Of a stretch of 56,188 nt of DNA, positions 17,460 to 29,573 are shown piece by piece. The notes beneath the pieces were generated by a model. That model saw only the letters and a list, made by a program, of their open reading frames with translations. It made no database searches and was not told the origin of the DNA. The stretch spans positions 1 through 56,188 of the forward strand of contig JBMHBT010000004.1 in NCBI GenBank assembly GCA_049890275.1, written 5' to 3'. This DNA is from UBA7374 sp049890275. GTDB lineage: Bacteria; Verrucomicrobiota; Verrucomicrobiia; Opitutales; Coraliomargaritaceae. Position numbers and translations under genes: made by a program. The stretch's first letter is position 1, and each line of letters begins with the position of its first letter.

Positions 17460-18401
17460 TTAGAACTGATCGGTAATGAGAAGAGTGACTTTGGAATCTG
17501 CCTGCACCTCCAGAGAGGAAACATAGGGCTGGAGATAGTTGCCGCCCTTTTCGAGCGGTGTGCCCGCTGAGCTGGAAAGTCTGCCTTCGATTACATGGAG
17601 TAAGCGGGGGGATTGCTCTGCGGGGAGCGTAATGGATTGACCGCGCTCGAGATCATACTTGCGGATACGGAATTCAGTGCAGTCAGCAAGAGTCTGCTCG
17701 CCAGGCTGTGGCCGGAGGGGAGCCGGTTCAAAATCATCAAAGTCGATGGATTGGAGAGATTTTTCAATATGGAGATCACGTGGCTTGCCGTCCAGTCCTA
17801 CGCGCCCCCAATCATAGACACGGTAGGTGGTGTCTGAATTTTGCTGGATCTCAAGAATGAGGTTTCCGGCGTCGATGGCGTGCATTCGGCCACTTTCAAC
17901 GAGAATAGACTCTCCGGGCTGAACGGGAAAGCGATGGATACAGGACTCCGCTTTATTTTCCTTTAAAGCGGCTTCAAATTGTTCTCGGGTGGTGCCGTGC
18001 TGGAGGCCAACAATCAGAGAAGCTCCGGGCTCGCACTGTGCGATGTACCAGTTTTCTGTCTTCGGTTCGCCGCCGAGGGAAGGAGCTATCGCTGCCGGGG
18101 GATGCACTTGCAGGCTCAGCCGGTCTTGGCAGTCGAGCCACTTGACAAGGATGGGGAAGGGTCGTGTGCCATCGGCTTCCGGGCCGAGAAGGATCTTTGC
18201 ATGGCTTTCTAATAATTCCCGAAGCGAGCGTCCGGCATGGGGGCCGTTGGCCACGACGGACTGGGCCTCCGGCCGATCGACGATTTCCCAGCTTTCACCG
18301 ATGATTGTACCATCGGGCAGTTCGCGGTTCAGTTTTTCTGCCAATCCGCGGCCGCCCCAGACCCGCTCTTTGTATAGCGGCTTGAATGAAATGAGATCCA
18401 T
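17460..18401 (-). CDS. manA: Mannose-6-phosphate isomerase, class I (short form)
   Basis: A cupin-fold zinc enzyme that interconverts mannose 6-phosphate and fructose 6-phosphate, feeding mannose into glycolysis or GDP-mannose into polysaccharide. In 313 residues it shows the start LISFKPLYKERVWGG, the zinc motif LSLQVHPP (Gln and His ligands), a Glu/His pair further on (SGRMHAIDAG) and ILEIQQNSDTTYRVYDWGR, typical of the short bacterial PMI. It is transcribed on its own on the minus strand and diverges from ftsK. Confidence 0.93.
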   Translation of the reverse strand: MDLISFKPLYKERVWGGRGLAEKLNRELPDGTIIGESWEIVDRPEAQSVVANGPHAGRSLRELLESHAKILLGPEADGTRPFPILVKWLDCQDRLSLQVHPPAAIAPSLGGEPKTENWYIAQCEPGASLIVGLQHGTTREQFEAALKENKAESCIHRFPVQPGESILVESGRMHAIDAGNLILEIQQNSDTTYRVYDWGRVGLDGKPRDLHIEKSLQSIDFDDFEPAPLRPQPGEQTLADCTEFRIRKYDLERGQSITLPAEQSPRLLHVIEGRLSSSAGTPLEKGGNYLQPYVSSLEVQADSKVTLLITDQF

Positions 18402-18484
18402 AAGAGAATGTTTTGTTGTGCTTTTAAGGCAATGACGACGACAAAGATGCTTAAACGCTTCGGAGGGCTTGGTGGAATCGAATC

Positions 18485-18512
18485 TTGTTTTTAGACACTG
18501 CTCGCCTAGTAT
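18485..18512 (+). promoter_or_regulatory. Candidate sigma-70 promoter for ftsK
   Basis: TTGTTT (18485-18490) and TAGTAT (18507-18512) are separated by 16 bases and lie 15 bases before the preferred ftsK ATG at 18527. The match to TTGACA/TATAAT is fair and the position would give a very short leader. Confidence 0.4.
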
Positions 18513-18526
18513 GGTGTGTATTCAAT

Positions 18527-21076
18527 ATGGCCGGTGCGAAGAAAAAAAAGCCCTCAACCCGTAAGGGGATCACTCAACAACCAAGAATAGCGCGTTCCCG
18601 CCCATTGTTGGGGATATTTTTATTAATTGTAGGCCTGCTCGGTTTGGTTGCTATTGGCGACTTTGATTTAGCGCAATCTTCGGATGTGTCGACAGATCCT
18701 TCAGATGTGAATTTGGTTGGATTCATTGGAGCCAAATTTGCCTATCGCAGTTTTCAGGTGATCGGAATCGCAGCTTGGTTATTGCCGGTGTATTTGATTT
18801 GGTCGGGAGTACTGGGATTTTTTTCCGGCGGCCCGCGCAGTCGTTTACCTATGTGTTTTTTGATCTTGTTCGCCTTGCTGAGTGCATCCGGCCTAGGTTC
18901 GCTTTTAGAGGCCGACGGTCTGTTGCAGAGCCAAGGCGGTTTATTTGAGCGTCAGTTGGCTTCCGGTGTTGGTGGTATCGCCGGTGGATTTTTGGCCGGT
19001 GGATTTATCAAGCCACTGATCGGACCTTTTGGTGCTTATACCTTGTTTCTCGTCGGCTTTTTTGCCGCACCTCTTTACCTCGGTGCGAGTCGCTGGCTTC
19101 CTTCGCTGGCTTCCCTGAAGGAGCATTGGAAGTCGTTCTTACAGAAGCGTGCCGAGAACCGGGCCGAACGCCGCCGACTGAAGGCAGAGAAGAAGTTGGG
19201 TAAACGGGAAGAAAACAAAGTTCGCAAACAATCTCGCAAGGCGAAGAAAGAAGCAGAGGTACTCGCTCGATCTGTGGAAGAGGTAGCGGATGAAATCGAT
19301 GAAGAGTGGATGGAGGGCGAAGAGAAGCCTTCCTTGCTCCGCAGAATGGATAGCCCTCCACCGGGGCTGAATCGAGAGGTGAAAAAGCTGACTCGCAAAC
19401 GACCGGCGCCAGTCACTCCAACGGAGCAAGCGGCTCCACCGAAAGTAATAGCGGAAAAACCGAAGCTCGATCCCGCTACGATTAAGATCGTATCCGGAGT
19501 GAAGACAGAAAAGGCTACTGCGGCCATACCGGAGCAACGGGGTGATTATAAATTTCCACCAATTAAGTTGTTGTCTGAAGCGCCGGACGCATCCGGCGCA
19601 ATGCCGGAAGATCACGCCAGCACGATGGAGGCACTGGTACGCACTCTGGATGAATTCGGGGTCAAGGTCATTCCCGGAGAAATCCACACCGGGCCGGTTA
19701 TTACCCGTTATGAGGTAACTCCGGCGCCGGGTGTACGGGTGGAGAAGATCGTCAACCTCGACAAGAATATCGCGCTTGGCTTACGGGCACTATCCGTCCG
19801 CATTCTGGCTCCTGTTCCCGGCAAGGGTACGGTGGGCATCGAGGTGCCCAATCAAATTTCCCAGCCCGTCTGCATGCGAGATATTGTTGAGTCCAAAGCT
19901 TGGGCCGATGCGAAGGCAGACATTCCGGTTGTGCTGGGCAAGGATGTGACCGGTACGCCGATGGTGACAGACCTGACGAAAATGCCGCACGTGCTCATTG
20001 CCGGTTCCACCGGCTCCGGTAAGACCGTTTGCATCAATGCAATCATCGCATCCTTACTCTATCACGCCGGCCCCGAGGACATTCGCTTCATCATGGTGGA
20101 TCCCAAGGTAGTGGAAATGCAGGTCTATAATGCGTTACCGCATATGCTCATTCCGGTGGTGACCGAGCCGAAAAAGGTGCCGGGCGCCTTGAAGTGGTTG
20201 CTTGCTGAAATGGAGCGTCGCTACCAGATTTTCGCGAAGGAAAACGTACGTAATATTGCCGGCTTCAATGCGAAGCTGGCCAAGACCAAGGAGGAAAAAG
20301 AAAAGGCTGCGGCGATGGATGCGGAAATGACTGCAGAGGAACGGGCTGCGGTCAGCCAAATTGAAGTGCCGCGTGATGATGACGCCTTTGAGGTCCCCCG
20401 CAAAAAGCTACCCTACATCGTCTGCATTATTGACGAACTGGCGGACCTCATGATGGTAGCTCCCGCCGACATTGAGACGGGGATTGCCCGCCTCGCTCAG
20501 CTTGCCCGGGCTGCCGGCATCCACCTCATTCTCGCTACGCAGCGCCCATCGGTTAATGTCATTACCGGGGTGATCAAAGCCAACCTGCCCAGCCGGATTT
20601 CCTTCAAGGTCGCCTCCAAGGTGGATAGCCGTACGATCCTTGATGGCGGCGGCGCCGAAGCGCTCATCGGCAAGGGTGATATGCTGTTTATTCCCCCCGG
20701 CACCTCCAACCTCGTGCGTGCGCAGGGTGCCTTCGTCTCCGACGATGAGATCAACGGCATCGTGGATTACCTCAAGGAAAACAACGAGCCGCCCAATTTT
20801 GCCGAGGAGATTCAGAACCAGATCAATTCGAGCGATGAGGAAGGCGGCAGCTCCAGTAGTATCGGTGGTGAAGATGGAGACGACGCTTTGCTCGGCGGCG
20901 CGATTGATGTTTTGCGCAGCACCAAGCGCGCCTCCACTTCCATGCTTCAGCGACGCTTGCGTATCGGCTACAACCGTGCGGCCCGTCTCATGGAGGAACT
21001 GGAAGAGCGCGGTATCGTCGGCCCGGAAAATGGCTCCAGCCCGCGGGAGATCCTGGTCGACCTCGACGTGATGTAG
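18527..21076 (+). CDS. ftsK: DNA translocase FtsK
   Basis: FtsK couples cell division to chromosome segregation, pumping DNA through the septum. The 849-residue protein has an N-terminal part with four membrane helices (about residues 25-200), a charged Lys/Glu-rich linker (about 205-340) and the motor: alpha/beta domains with the Walker A motif AGSTGSGKT near residue 493, VDPKVVEM, and Walker B-type IVCIIDELADLM. A C-terminal gamma winged helix (STKRASTSMLQRRLRIGYNRAARLME) would read KOPS-type orienting sites. The ATG of MAGAKKKK at 18527 is chosen over an upstream TTG at 18485. The linker is short compared with E. coli, as in most bacteria. Confidence 0.97.
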   Translation: MAGAKKKKPSTRKGITQQPRIARSRPLLGIFLLIVGLLGLVAIGDFDLAQSSDVSTDPSDVNLVGFIGAKFAYRSFQVIGIAAWLLPVYLIWSGVLGFFSGGPRSRLPMCFLILFALLSASGLGSLLEADGLLQSQGGLFERQLASGVGGIAGGFLAGGFIKPLIGPFGAYTLFLVGFFAAPLYLGASRWLPSLASLKEHWKSFLQKRAENRAERRRLKAEKKLGKREENKVRKQSRKAKKEAEVLARSVEEVADEIDEEWMEGEEKPSLLRRMDSPPPGLNREVKKLTRKRPAPVTPTEQAAPPKVIAEKPKLDPATIKIVSGVKTEKATAAIPEQRGDYKFPPIKLLSEAPDASGAMPEDHASTMEALVRTLDEFGVKVIPGEIHTGPVITRYEVTPAPGVRVEKIVNLDKNIALGLRALSVRILAPVPGKGTVGIEVPNQISQPVCMRDIVESKAWADAKADIPVVLGKDVTGTPMVTDLTKMPHVLIAGSTGSGKTVCINAIIASLLYHAGPEDIRFIMVDPKVVEMQVYNALPHMLIPVVTEPKKVPGALKWLLAEMERRYQIFAKENVRNIAGFNAKLAKTKEEKEKAAAMDAEMTAEERAAVSQIEVPRDDDAFEVPRKKLPYIVCIIDELADLMMVAPADIETGIARLAQLARAAGIHLILATQRPSVNVITGVIKANLPSRISFKVASKVDSRTILDGGGAEALIGKGDMLFIPPGTSNLVRAQGAFVSDDEINGIVDYLKENNEPPNFAEEIQNQINSSDEEGGSSSSIGGEDGDDALLGGAIDVLRSTKRASTSMLQRRLRIGYNRAARLMEELEERGIVGPENGSSPREILVDLDVM

Positions 21077-21090
21077 GCGTCCCTTGCGAA

Positions 21091-21777
21091 CTAATACCAG
21101 ATCCCCGGCTGGCTGGCATCTTCCGGGAGTCGGGTGAGTTTTTCCGGCCTAGTGGCGGCAGCGCAGAGTGCGAGTGCATCCAGGCAATCATCGGGGGCGG
21201 CCTCTTTGCGGCGGAGGTGTTTGCCGGCTAAATAGATGGCTTCCTCGCTCCCGGGAAGGATTGATTCCAAGAGTTGTAAGCGTTTGGCTCGGCCTTCCGG
21301 AGTTTTTTTTGAAGCGGACACCGGGCGTCCTCCATTGAAGCGAGCGAAGGCCAGTTCGGGGTGCCCCTCGCGGAGGCGGGCGTCTTTGGCGAAAAGAGTG
21401 ACTTCGCGGATTTTTGGCAGGAGGTTGAAGGTCTGTTTGGAGAGAGCTTTATCGGTGGCTTCGCGGGCGAGAGCGCAGGCTTCTCGATAATCTTTGGCAG
21501 GAAGCGCTTCGCGCGGCGGAGCGGAGAAGACGCGCGCACCGTGGGGGCTTATTTTTTTTCGAGCGAGGGTGTCACAGACTCGATGGGGCTGAGTCGTATC
21601 GGGCAATCCAAGGATCATATCCACGAGAATACAGGCGTCAGCTGGGGACGCTTCCAGGATACCGGATAGAGTGGGCGCAAAGTGCCATTGAATGCCTTGC
21701 CCATGGAATTGGATTGCGGCGATCCAGCCGCCCGGGCAGCCGTCGATCCCTATGGCCGAAGTCGAAAGAGGACTCAT
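21091..21777 (-). CDS. DUF429 protein, predicted RNase H-fold nuclease
   Basis: A 228-residue protein of the DUF429 family (predicted nuclease with an RNase H-like fold). The N-terminal strand reads AIGIDGCPGGWIAA, giving the first catalytic Asp; a second acidic strand is ILVDMILGLP, and R/E-rich SAPPREAL plus the late DDCLDALALCAAA supply the other acidic residues expected of this fold. Activity is predicted, not shown. Its ATG overlaps the stop of the Y-family polymerase gene (TAATG), so the polymerase is translated first and this protein is coupled to it. Confidence 0.8.
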   Translation of the reverse strand: MSPLSTSAIGIDGCPGGWIAAIQFHGQGIQWHFAPTLSGILEASPADACILVDMILGLPDTTQPHRVCDTLARKKISPHGARVFSAPPREALPAKDYREACALAREATDKALSKQTFNLLPKIREVTLFAKDARLREGHPELAFARFNGGRPVSASKKTPEGRAKRLQLLESILPGSEEAIYLAGKHLRRKEAAPDDCLDALALCAAATRPEKLTRLPEDASQPGIWY

Positions 21778-23033
21778 TAAGGTTCAATGAAAGGGGCATC
21801 ACCCTCGAGCGCAAGGTCGGGGATGTGATTGAAGGCGATCCGCATGGGGGCGGCGTCTTTTGTCTTTTGGGCTTCCATCGCGTCGGCGTAGTAGAGAGTG
21901 CGGCCACCATGACGCCGGTTGACTCGATCCATCGCTCGCTGGAGTTGGTCGCGACGGACTTGTGCCGGCTGGATAAAAAGGGAAGGGGTGTGGCTCTGGC
22001 TGTGTTCGAGCCGCGAGCAGAGAATACCCACTTTGGTGGGGTCGGGGACATCCCTGGGGCGCGCTTCCCAGAGGCCGTTGAGAAGTTTCCCGAGGGTAAC
22101 ATTATCTTGAGTGGGGAAGCAGGTGGATTCCGATTGCCAGCGCAGTTCAAAGCCGAATTTGACTTGTACAAGGAGGTGTCCGGTAAAGTAGTCCATCGCG
22201 CGGAGACGCCGGCAGGCTTTTTGAAGCATACGATGGAGCGTCGCATGAGCGCCGGAGAAGCTGCGCAAAGCGGGGGGTAGTACGTGGGAATGACCCACCG
22301 TACGGGTTCGGGTTTCGGGCAGGGGCAGGTCGATGCCACGGAGTGCGTGCCACATCCGGTCGCCCTCAACCGAGCCCCAGATACGATGAAGTTTTCGTCT
22401 GCTGGCGGCACAAAGCGCTTCGACAGTATTGATGCGGGCGTTTCTCAGGCGGCGGCGCATGCCCGAGCCAATCCCCGTAATATCATCGAGGTCAAAGACA
22501 TGGAGTTGATCGGGAAGCTGATCGTGATCCATAGCGACGAGGCCGTTGGGCTTGTCCCGTTTGCTCGCGAGCTTAGCGATAAAGCGGTTGGGAGCGAGTC
22601 CGATAGAAGCACAGACATACGGGCCAATTTCCTTGGCCAGAGCTTTCTTGATGGCGAGCGCTTTGGCTTTGGCGATTTCAGGGGTTTGCCAATGCGGGGG
22701 GAGTTTCCCGTACATTTCGTCAATGGAGAGGACTGCTTCGACATAAATATGTTGATGGATGAGGTCTTTGATTCGTTCGTGAAAGCGGACATAGCGGGAG
22801 TGATCGGCTTGCACGAAGCGGATACCGGGGCAGAGGTAGCGGGCTTCGCGCACGAGGGTACCGGTTTTAACCCCGTAGGCTTTCGCTTCGTAGCTCGTCG
22901 CAATGCAGGAAGTCGTCTCCACGCCAGCCATCGGAACAACGCCGACCGGGCGGTTGCGGAGGCAGGGTTGGAGTTGTTGTTCAACGGAGGCAAAGAAGCT
23001 GTCAAAATCGATAAAAAGGTAGCGCAAGGCCAT
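21777..23033 (-). CDS. Y-family (UmuC/DinB-type) translesion DNA polymerase
   Basis: A 418-residue error-prone polymerase. The first catalytic motif is FIDFDSFFASVEQQ (D9, D11), the second is the SIDE motif at about residues 103-106 (usually followed by AYLD, here by MYGK). The thumb has the helix-hairpin-helix ITGIGSGMRRRL, and the little finger ends in RRHGGRTLYYA, close to the UmuC ending. The start MALRYLFID at 23033 matches the family; the longer open frame upstream is AT-rich and unlike coding DNA. It diverges from the MFS gene and is coupled to DUF429. No LexA-type box was recognised. Confidence 0.88.
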   Translation of the reverse strand: MALRYLFIDFDSFFASVEQQLQPCLRNRPVGVVPMAGVETTSCIATSYEAKAYGVKTGTLVREARYLCPGIRFVQADHSRYVRFHERIKDLIHQHIYVEAVLSIDEMYGKLPPHWQTPEIAKAKALAIKKALAKEIGPYVCASIGLAPNRFIAKLASKRDKPNGLVAMDHDQLPDQLHVFDLDDITGIGSGMRRRLRNARINTVEALCAASRRKLHRIWGSVEGDRMWHALRGIDLPLPETRTRTVGHSHVLPPALRSFSGAHATLHRMLQKACRRLRAMDYFTGHLLVQVKFGFELRWQSESTCFPTQDNVTLGKLLNGLWEARPRDVPDPTKVGILCSRLEHSQSHTPSLFIQPAQVRRDQLQRAMDRVNRRHGGRTLYYADAMEAQKTKDAAPMRIAFNHIPDLALEGDAPFIEP

Positions 23034-23196
23034 GTACAAAGAGGGAAGGTCGTGTGAAGGAAGGTGCAAAGGGGATACAATAGGTATAATTATGTTCACT
23101 ATTTTAAAGTATAAATTTATTTTTTTTTCGATAGAACGGCACAGAGAGGAATGATCGCTTGCTATCGAGTCGGGGTGGGCTAGACCTACCCGCTTC

Positions 23197-24410
23197 ATGG
23201 GGGAAACAAAACAATGGCGACGGTACATGATGGGAGTCGTCATGCTCCTGATGTTTTTGCCGCCTGGGATGTGGATTCCTTCGCTGCCAAACGTCTTGGA
23301 GGCGTATGATGCGCGCTGGGCGCTTCCCTATTTCACCGCACTAACGCCGCTCCTGGCTATTTTTTCAGCGCTCCTCTTTGGTTCACTTTCCGACCGTAAA
23401 GTCGATGCACGCTATCTCTTGGTGGGTCTGGGTTTATCGGGTGCGGTCTTTCTTTGGCTCTCTTTTTCTTCCCTCGCATGGGGTTGGCATCCGGGCTGGT
23501 TTCTCTTTTTTCAAGGCTGCAATGCGCTGATTTCATCGCCTATGGTTCCTTTGATTACAAAGGTTCAACTGGCGAATTTACCAAACGTGGAAAAGAGCTT
23601 TCCGATTTATTCGATGGGGGGCACGCTGGGCTGGTTATCCGGTGGGTTATTGGTCAGCGCCTTGGCTTTTGATCATTCGGCAGAGGCAGGGCAGTGGGCT
23701 GCGTGTTTTCGCGTAGGGATGAGTTTCCTCTGTTTTACTTTGCCGACGACACCGCCTAAAGATCAGCAGAGCCGAGGCTGGGCTGCCGCGCTGGGCTTGA
23801 AAGCGTTCGGACTGCTGCGCGATCGTGAATTGCGCGGGCTCTATATTGGATCGATGTTGCTTTCGATTCCGGGAGTGGCGCATTTTATGATTACGCCGAC
23901 GATGCTGACGGTTTTTGGGAGTCAGCATCCTACCGCACAGATGGGGTTGACTCAGGCGACGGAGGTAGGAGCGATGCTCTTTCTCAGTGCGGTAGCGGGG
24001 CGCTTCCGAATGCGCTGGTTTTTAGTTTGGGGAATGTCTTTTGCCGTCCTGCGCTTTGGGCTCTTTGCCATCGGAGCAGAGCTGGGCACCTTGAGCCTGA
24101 TCTGGGTCGGTATCGCGCTCAATGGTATGGTCTACACTTTCATTGCCGTTGCTGGCCGCATCTATCTAGACAAGCGGGTGCCTGAAACGATGCGAGGTCA
24201 GGCACAGGCGCTACATAGTTTACTGGTCTTTAACTTGGCGGCGATCGTTGGTGCGTTTGTTTGCGAATGGCTCTATCAGGAATCGGTCGACGGCCGAACC
24301 GGATGGGTCTTCTTCTGGTGGGTTATGAGCGGGCTGGCCGCTGTACCGCTGGCGTATTTTGTTTCCGGCCTGATCCGCACAGCAAAGAGCGAAGCCGCAT
24401 CCAAAGCTTC

Positions 24411-24414
<4 letters not shown>
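23197..24414 (+). CDS. MFS transporter, nucleoside:H+ symporter-like
   Basis: A 405-residue integral membrane protein with about 12 hydrophobic segments. The first loop carries FGSLSDRKVDAR, the MFS motif A position (G-x-x-x-D-R-x). The segment YSMGGTLGWLSGG resembles the RxxGTxGW pattern of the nucleoside:H+ symporter (NHS/NupG-like) branch, which is the likeliest assignment; the substrate cannot be read. Start at ATG 23197, 163 bases from the divergent polymerase gene. The stop shares four bases with the mutS stop. Confidence 0.8.
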
Positions 24415-26975
<2,561 letters not shown>

Positions 26976-27104
26976 GGTAATACCGCAGTAAGTTGTTTTA
27001 AATGACATGATTGGGATAAAATCAAAAGTGTAATCTCAATATTGGTTGGATTCTTAAAAGTTCGTGACAAAAGCGGCGTTTCATGAGCTAAGGTTAAGGC
27101 GTCA

Positions 27105-27881
27105 ATGGTACTTTCATTACAATCTGTGCGCTTACAAAATAGTGGAGCCGAACCACTGGTTATCCTGCATGGTTTGCTGGGTTCGTCGCGTAATTGGAGT
27201 GCTGTGGGCAAGTCACTACAGGAGCACTTCGATGTGCATCTGCTTGATTTACGGAATCACGGCCGCTCGCCGCATGCGGAATCCATGCGTTGGGCGGAAC
27301 TGTCGGGCGATGTGCTGGCCTATTTGGATCATGCGGAGTTAGACTCGGTGGTTTTGCTGGGGCATAGCCTAGGTGGAAAGATTGCCATGCGGGTGGCCTG
27401 CGATCACCCGCAACGGGTGCGCCAATTGGTGGTGGTGGACATCGCAGCCAAGGTGTATCCGCCCTACCACGAGGCCGAGTTTCGAGCGATGAAGCGAATT
27501 GAGTTGGGTGAGTTGGCCAGTCGCAAAGAAGCGGAGCAGTTGCTAGAGGCGGATGTTGCCAACTGGGCGATGCGTCAGTTTTTGCTGACCAATCTTGTAC
27601 GGGATCCGGATACAGGGGCTTTTCGCTGGCAAGTGAACTTGAAAGCTTTGCATGCGAGTTTGCCGCATATTCGAGGAAACTCGCTCGATGCCGGGGATCG
27701 TTATGAGGGCCCGGTACTATTGTTGCGCGGTGGGCAGTCTGACTTTATTGCCGACGGCGATGTCGATACGCTGCGGCAGTGGTTTCCCGATGTGCGTGAA
27801 AGCACGCTCGAGGGGGCGGGGCATAATGTGCATGTGGAAGACAGAGACGGATTTCTCTTGGCTTTAATCGATACTTTATGA
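27105..27881 (+). CDS. Alpha/beta-hydrolase, YbfF-like esterase
   Basis: A 258-residue cytosolic hydrolase. It has the oxyanion HG motif in ILHGLLGSSRNW, the LRNHGRSP segment, the nucleophile elbow GHSLGGK (Ser about 95), the acid in LRGGQSDFI and the His in EGAGHNVHVEDRD. All fit the YbfF/haloperoxidase-like group acting on acyl esters or thioesters; the substrate is unknown. It diverges from mutS with 129 AT-rich bases between them and precedes the prenyl synthase gene by 63 bases. Confidence 0.88.
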   Translation: MVLSLQSVRLQNSGAEPLVILHGLLGSSRNWSAVGKSLQEHFDVHLLDLRNHGRSPHAESMRWAELSGDVLAYLDHAELDSVVLLGHSLGGKIAMRVACDHPQRVRQLVVVDIAAKVYPPYHEAEFRAMKRIELGELASRKEAEQLLEADVANWAMRQFLLTNLVRDPDTGAFRWQVNLKALHASLPHIRGNSLDAGDRYEGPVLLLRGGQSDFIADGDVDTLRQWFPDVRESTLEGAGHNVHVEDRDGFLLALIDTL

Positions 27882-27944
27882 GTTGCCGTTTGCTTTTGTT
27901 CGCCGGTTCGGCAATTTCTTCAGTCCTGTCGCTATTTTTCTATT

Positions 27945-28976
27945 ATGACTGTCCATTCTCAATCCGAAGCTGACAAGGTGGCTGCTGCTGGTTTTGCCGA
28001 AGTGTACACGCCGGTAAAGCCATACCTGGATGCGCTGGATGCTTTTCTCTTGGAGCAGGTGAATGCCTTTGAGCCGGAGATACGCGAGCATGTTCGTTAT
28101 GTCTTGAGTCACAGTGGGAAGCGTTTGCGTCCCATGTTGGTGGCATACAGTGGTTGGGAAGGACCGGCGAAGAGCGCGCAGGAGGACTTGGTACGTCTTG
28201 GCGCAGTGATCGAGTTGGTGCACTTGGCTACTTTAGTGCATGATGATATTCTCGATGGTGCGGACACGCGGCACCGGCAGGAGACGGCGGCGAAGAAGTA
28301 TGGCGCATCGGCGGCCGTGTTGATTGGGGACGTGTTGTTTTCCCATGCATTGAAGCTGGCGGCCGATTTTGAAACGACGGAGGTATGTCGTGTGGTGGCG
28401 CAGGCAACGGCTCGCGTCTGTGCGGGAGAAATCGCCCAGACCTACCAGCGGGGGGAGGTCAACCACGACCGCGACTTCTACTTTCGCGTTATTCAACTGA
28501 AGACGGCGGAATTATTTGAAGCGGCTTGCCTGCTGGGCGCGCGAGTAGCGGGCTATGAAGATGACTTTTGTCAAGCGGCTGGAGTTTTTGGCCGCAAGCT
28601 GGGCATCGCCTACCAGCTGTTTGATGATCTGGTCGATCTCTATGCCGAAGAGTCGATGATTGGTAAAACGCTGGGTACGGATTTGGAAAAAGGGAAGTTT
28701 ACCCTGCCGCTTTTACTTTTGCTGGAACGTTTGCCGGATGCTGAGCGAGTGGACTTGCTGGAGCGACACCGCAGTGGCGATGCGATTGTGGCGGAAGATT
28801 TTTGCCGACGTTTGAAGGACTTCCCGATTTTTGATGAAGTCGTGGCGCGGTTCGAGGAGGAGGTATCCGCGGCCGTTGCCCTGGTGGAGCCCTTTGGAAA
28901 ATTACCACCGGTCGATCCGATGCTGCGGATTGCGGATCTGGTGCGCGCGCAACTGGGCCGCATTCAGACGACCTAG
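27945..28976 (+). CDS. Trans-polyprenyl diphosphate synthase
   Basis: A class I prenyltransferase that elongates farnesyl diphosphate with IPP to the side chain of quinones or a related C30-C50 product; it draws on the IspH pathway. In 343 residues it has the HSGKRLRPML segment, the first Asp-rich motif LVHDDILDGADTRR-like (VHDDILD), the GDVLFSHAL pattern and the second Asp-rich motif YQLFDDLVDLY, followed by GKTLGTDLEKGKFTLPLL. Resembles IspB/HepT-type enzymes; chain length cannot be read with certainty. Its stop shares four bases with the convergent DUF5069 gene. Confidence 0.9.
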   Translation: MTVHSQSEADKVAAAGFAEVYTPVKPYLDALDAFLLEQVNAFEPEIREHVRYVLSHSGKRLRPMLVAYSGWEGPAKSAQEDLVRLGAVIELVHLATLVHDDILDGADTRHRQETAAKKYGASAAVLIGDVLFSHALKLAADFETTEVCRVVAQATARVCAGEIAQTYQRGEVNHDRDFYFRVIQLKTAELFEAACLLGARVAGYEDDFCQAAGVFGRKLGIAYQLFDDLVDLYAEESMIGKTLGTDLEKGKFTLPLLLLLERLPDAERVDLLERHRSGDAIVAEDFCRRLKDFPIFDEVVARFEEEVSAAVALVEPFGKLPPVDPMLRIADLVRAQLGRIQTT

Positions 28977-29479
28977 TCTGAGGCTTGCTGGGATTCCCAC
29001 TCTTTACGACGTTGGTCGGAAAATCCGGGGATGCGGCCTTCGTCGAAGTCCATCATATCCATGACGCACTCGATTTGGCCGATCATCTCGGGAGTGCCCA
29101 TGTTGGTGAGTGATTCGGCCAGAAATTCCCGCCCGGCTTCCGTGCGACCTTTTTTGGTGATCTCACGATTCCATTCCGCGACCCGGAGATCTTCCGGAAA
29201 GACTTCACCGAGTTGTGCGTCCAGCGCGATTTCGTCGTCTCCGGCGGCTTCCACTGCTTGCAGTACGTCATCGGGATCGATTCCCAAGTGGAGGCAGAGA
29301 AAGCGGTCGAAGCCGCGGCGGAAGTTCTTCTGGTAGGACTTCGGGAGTTCGCCCCGGAGGTGCATGCGGCACTTGGCAAGGAAGCGCGGCAGATGAAGTA
29401 GCCCGCAGGGGTGCGGCTCGTAGGGAGAGGGAAGGGCGAAGCAAATCTCGCCGGTTGGGCCTGTCTCTGTATCCGTCAT
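28973..29479 (-). CDS. DUF5069-like protein
   Basis: A 168-residue soluble protein with the pattern GLLHLPRFLAKCRMHLRGELPKSY and FDRFLCLHLGIDPDDVL, which I associate with DUF5069, a family of unknown function common in Verrucomicrobiota and Planctomycetota. The C-terminus is acidic (MDMMDFDEGRIPGF). The start MTDTETG at 29479 is preferred over 29491. Converges with the prenyl synthase gene with a four-base stop-stop overlap. Confidence 0.65.
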   Translation of the reverse strand: MTDTETGPTGEICFALPSPYEPHPCGLLHLPRFLAKCRMHLRGELPKSYQKNFRRGFDRFLCLHLGIDPDDVLQAVEAAGDDEIALDAQLGEVFPEDLRVAEWNREITKKGRTEAGREFLAESLTNMGTPEMIGQIECVMDMMDFDEGRIPGFSDQRRKEWESQQASD

Positions 29480-29542
29480 GATGCGGAGCAAAAGATTTAA
29501 TGCGCCTCAGGTCAAGCGAGGTAAACTTATCGCTTGCATTTT

Positions 29543-29561
29543 AATGAAAGCTTCTTTCGTT
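29543..29561 (+). promoter_or_regulatory. Candidate Zur/Fur-family operator before the MerC-like gene
   Basis: AATGAAAGCTTCTTTCGTT is an inverted repeat with one mismatched pair, core GAAAG-CTT-CTTTC. It ends 12 bases before the ATG at 29574. The same core GAAAG-N3-CTTTC lies upstream of the His-rich TonB receptor (32637-32653), and a Fur-family regulator gene lies between the two. Confidence 0.45.
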
Positions 29562-29573
29562 TAGGATGTTTCA

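Noticed and set aside
19139..19687. A 182-codon minus-strand frame within ftsK
   Set aside because: It is the complement of the charged FtsK linker and has no start signal or family match.
23034..23196. LexA/SOS box in the polymerase/MFS promoter gap
   Set aside because: No TGTTC-N-GAACA or GAAC-N4-GTTC pair is found; the gap is only AT-rich.
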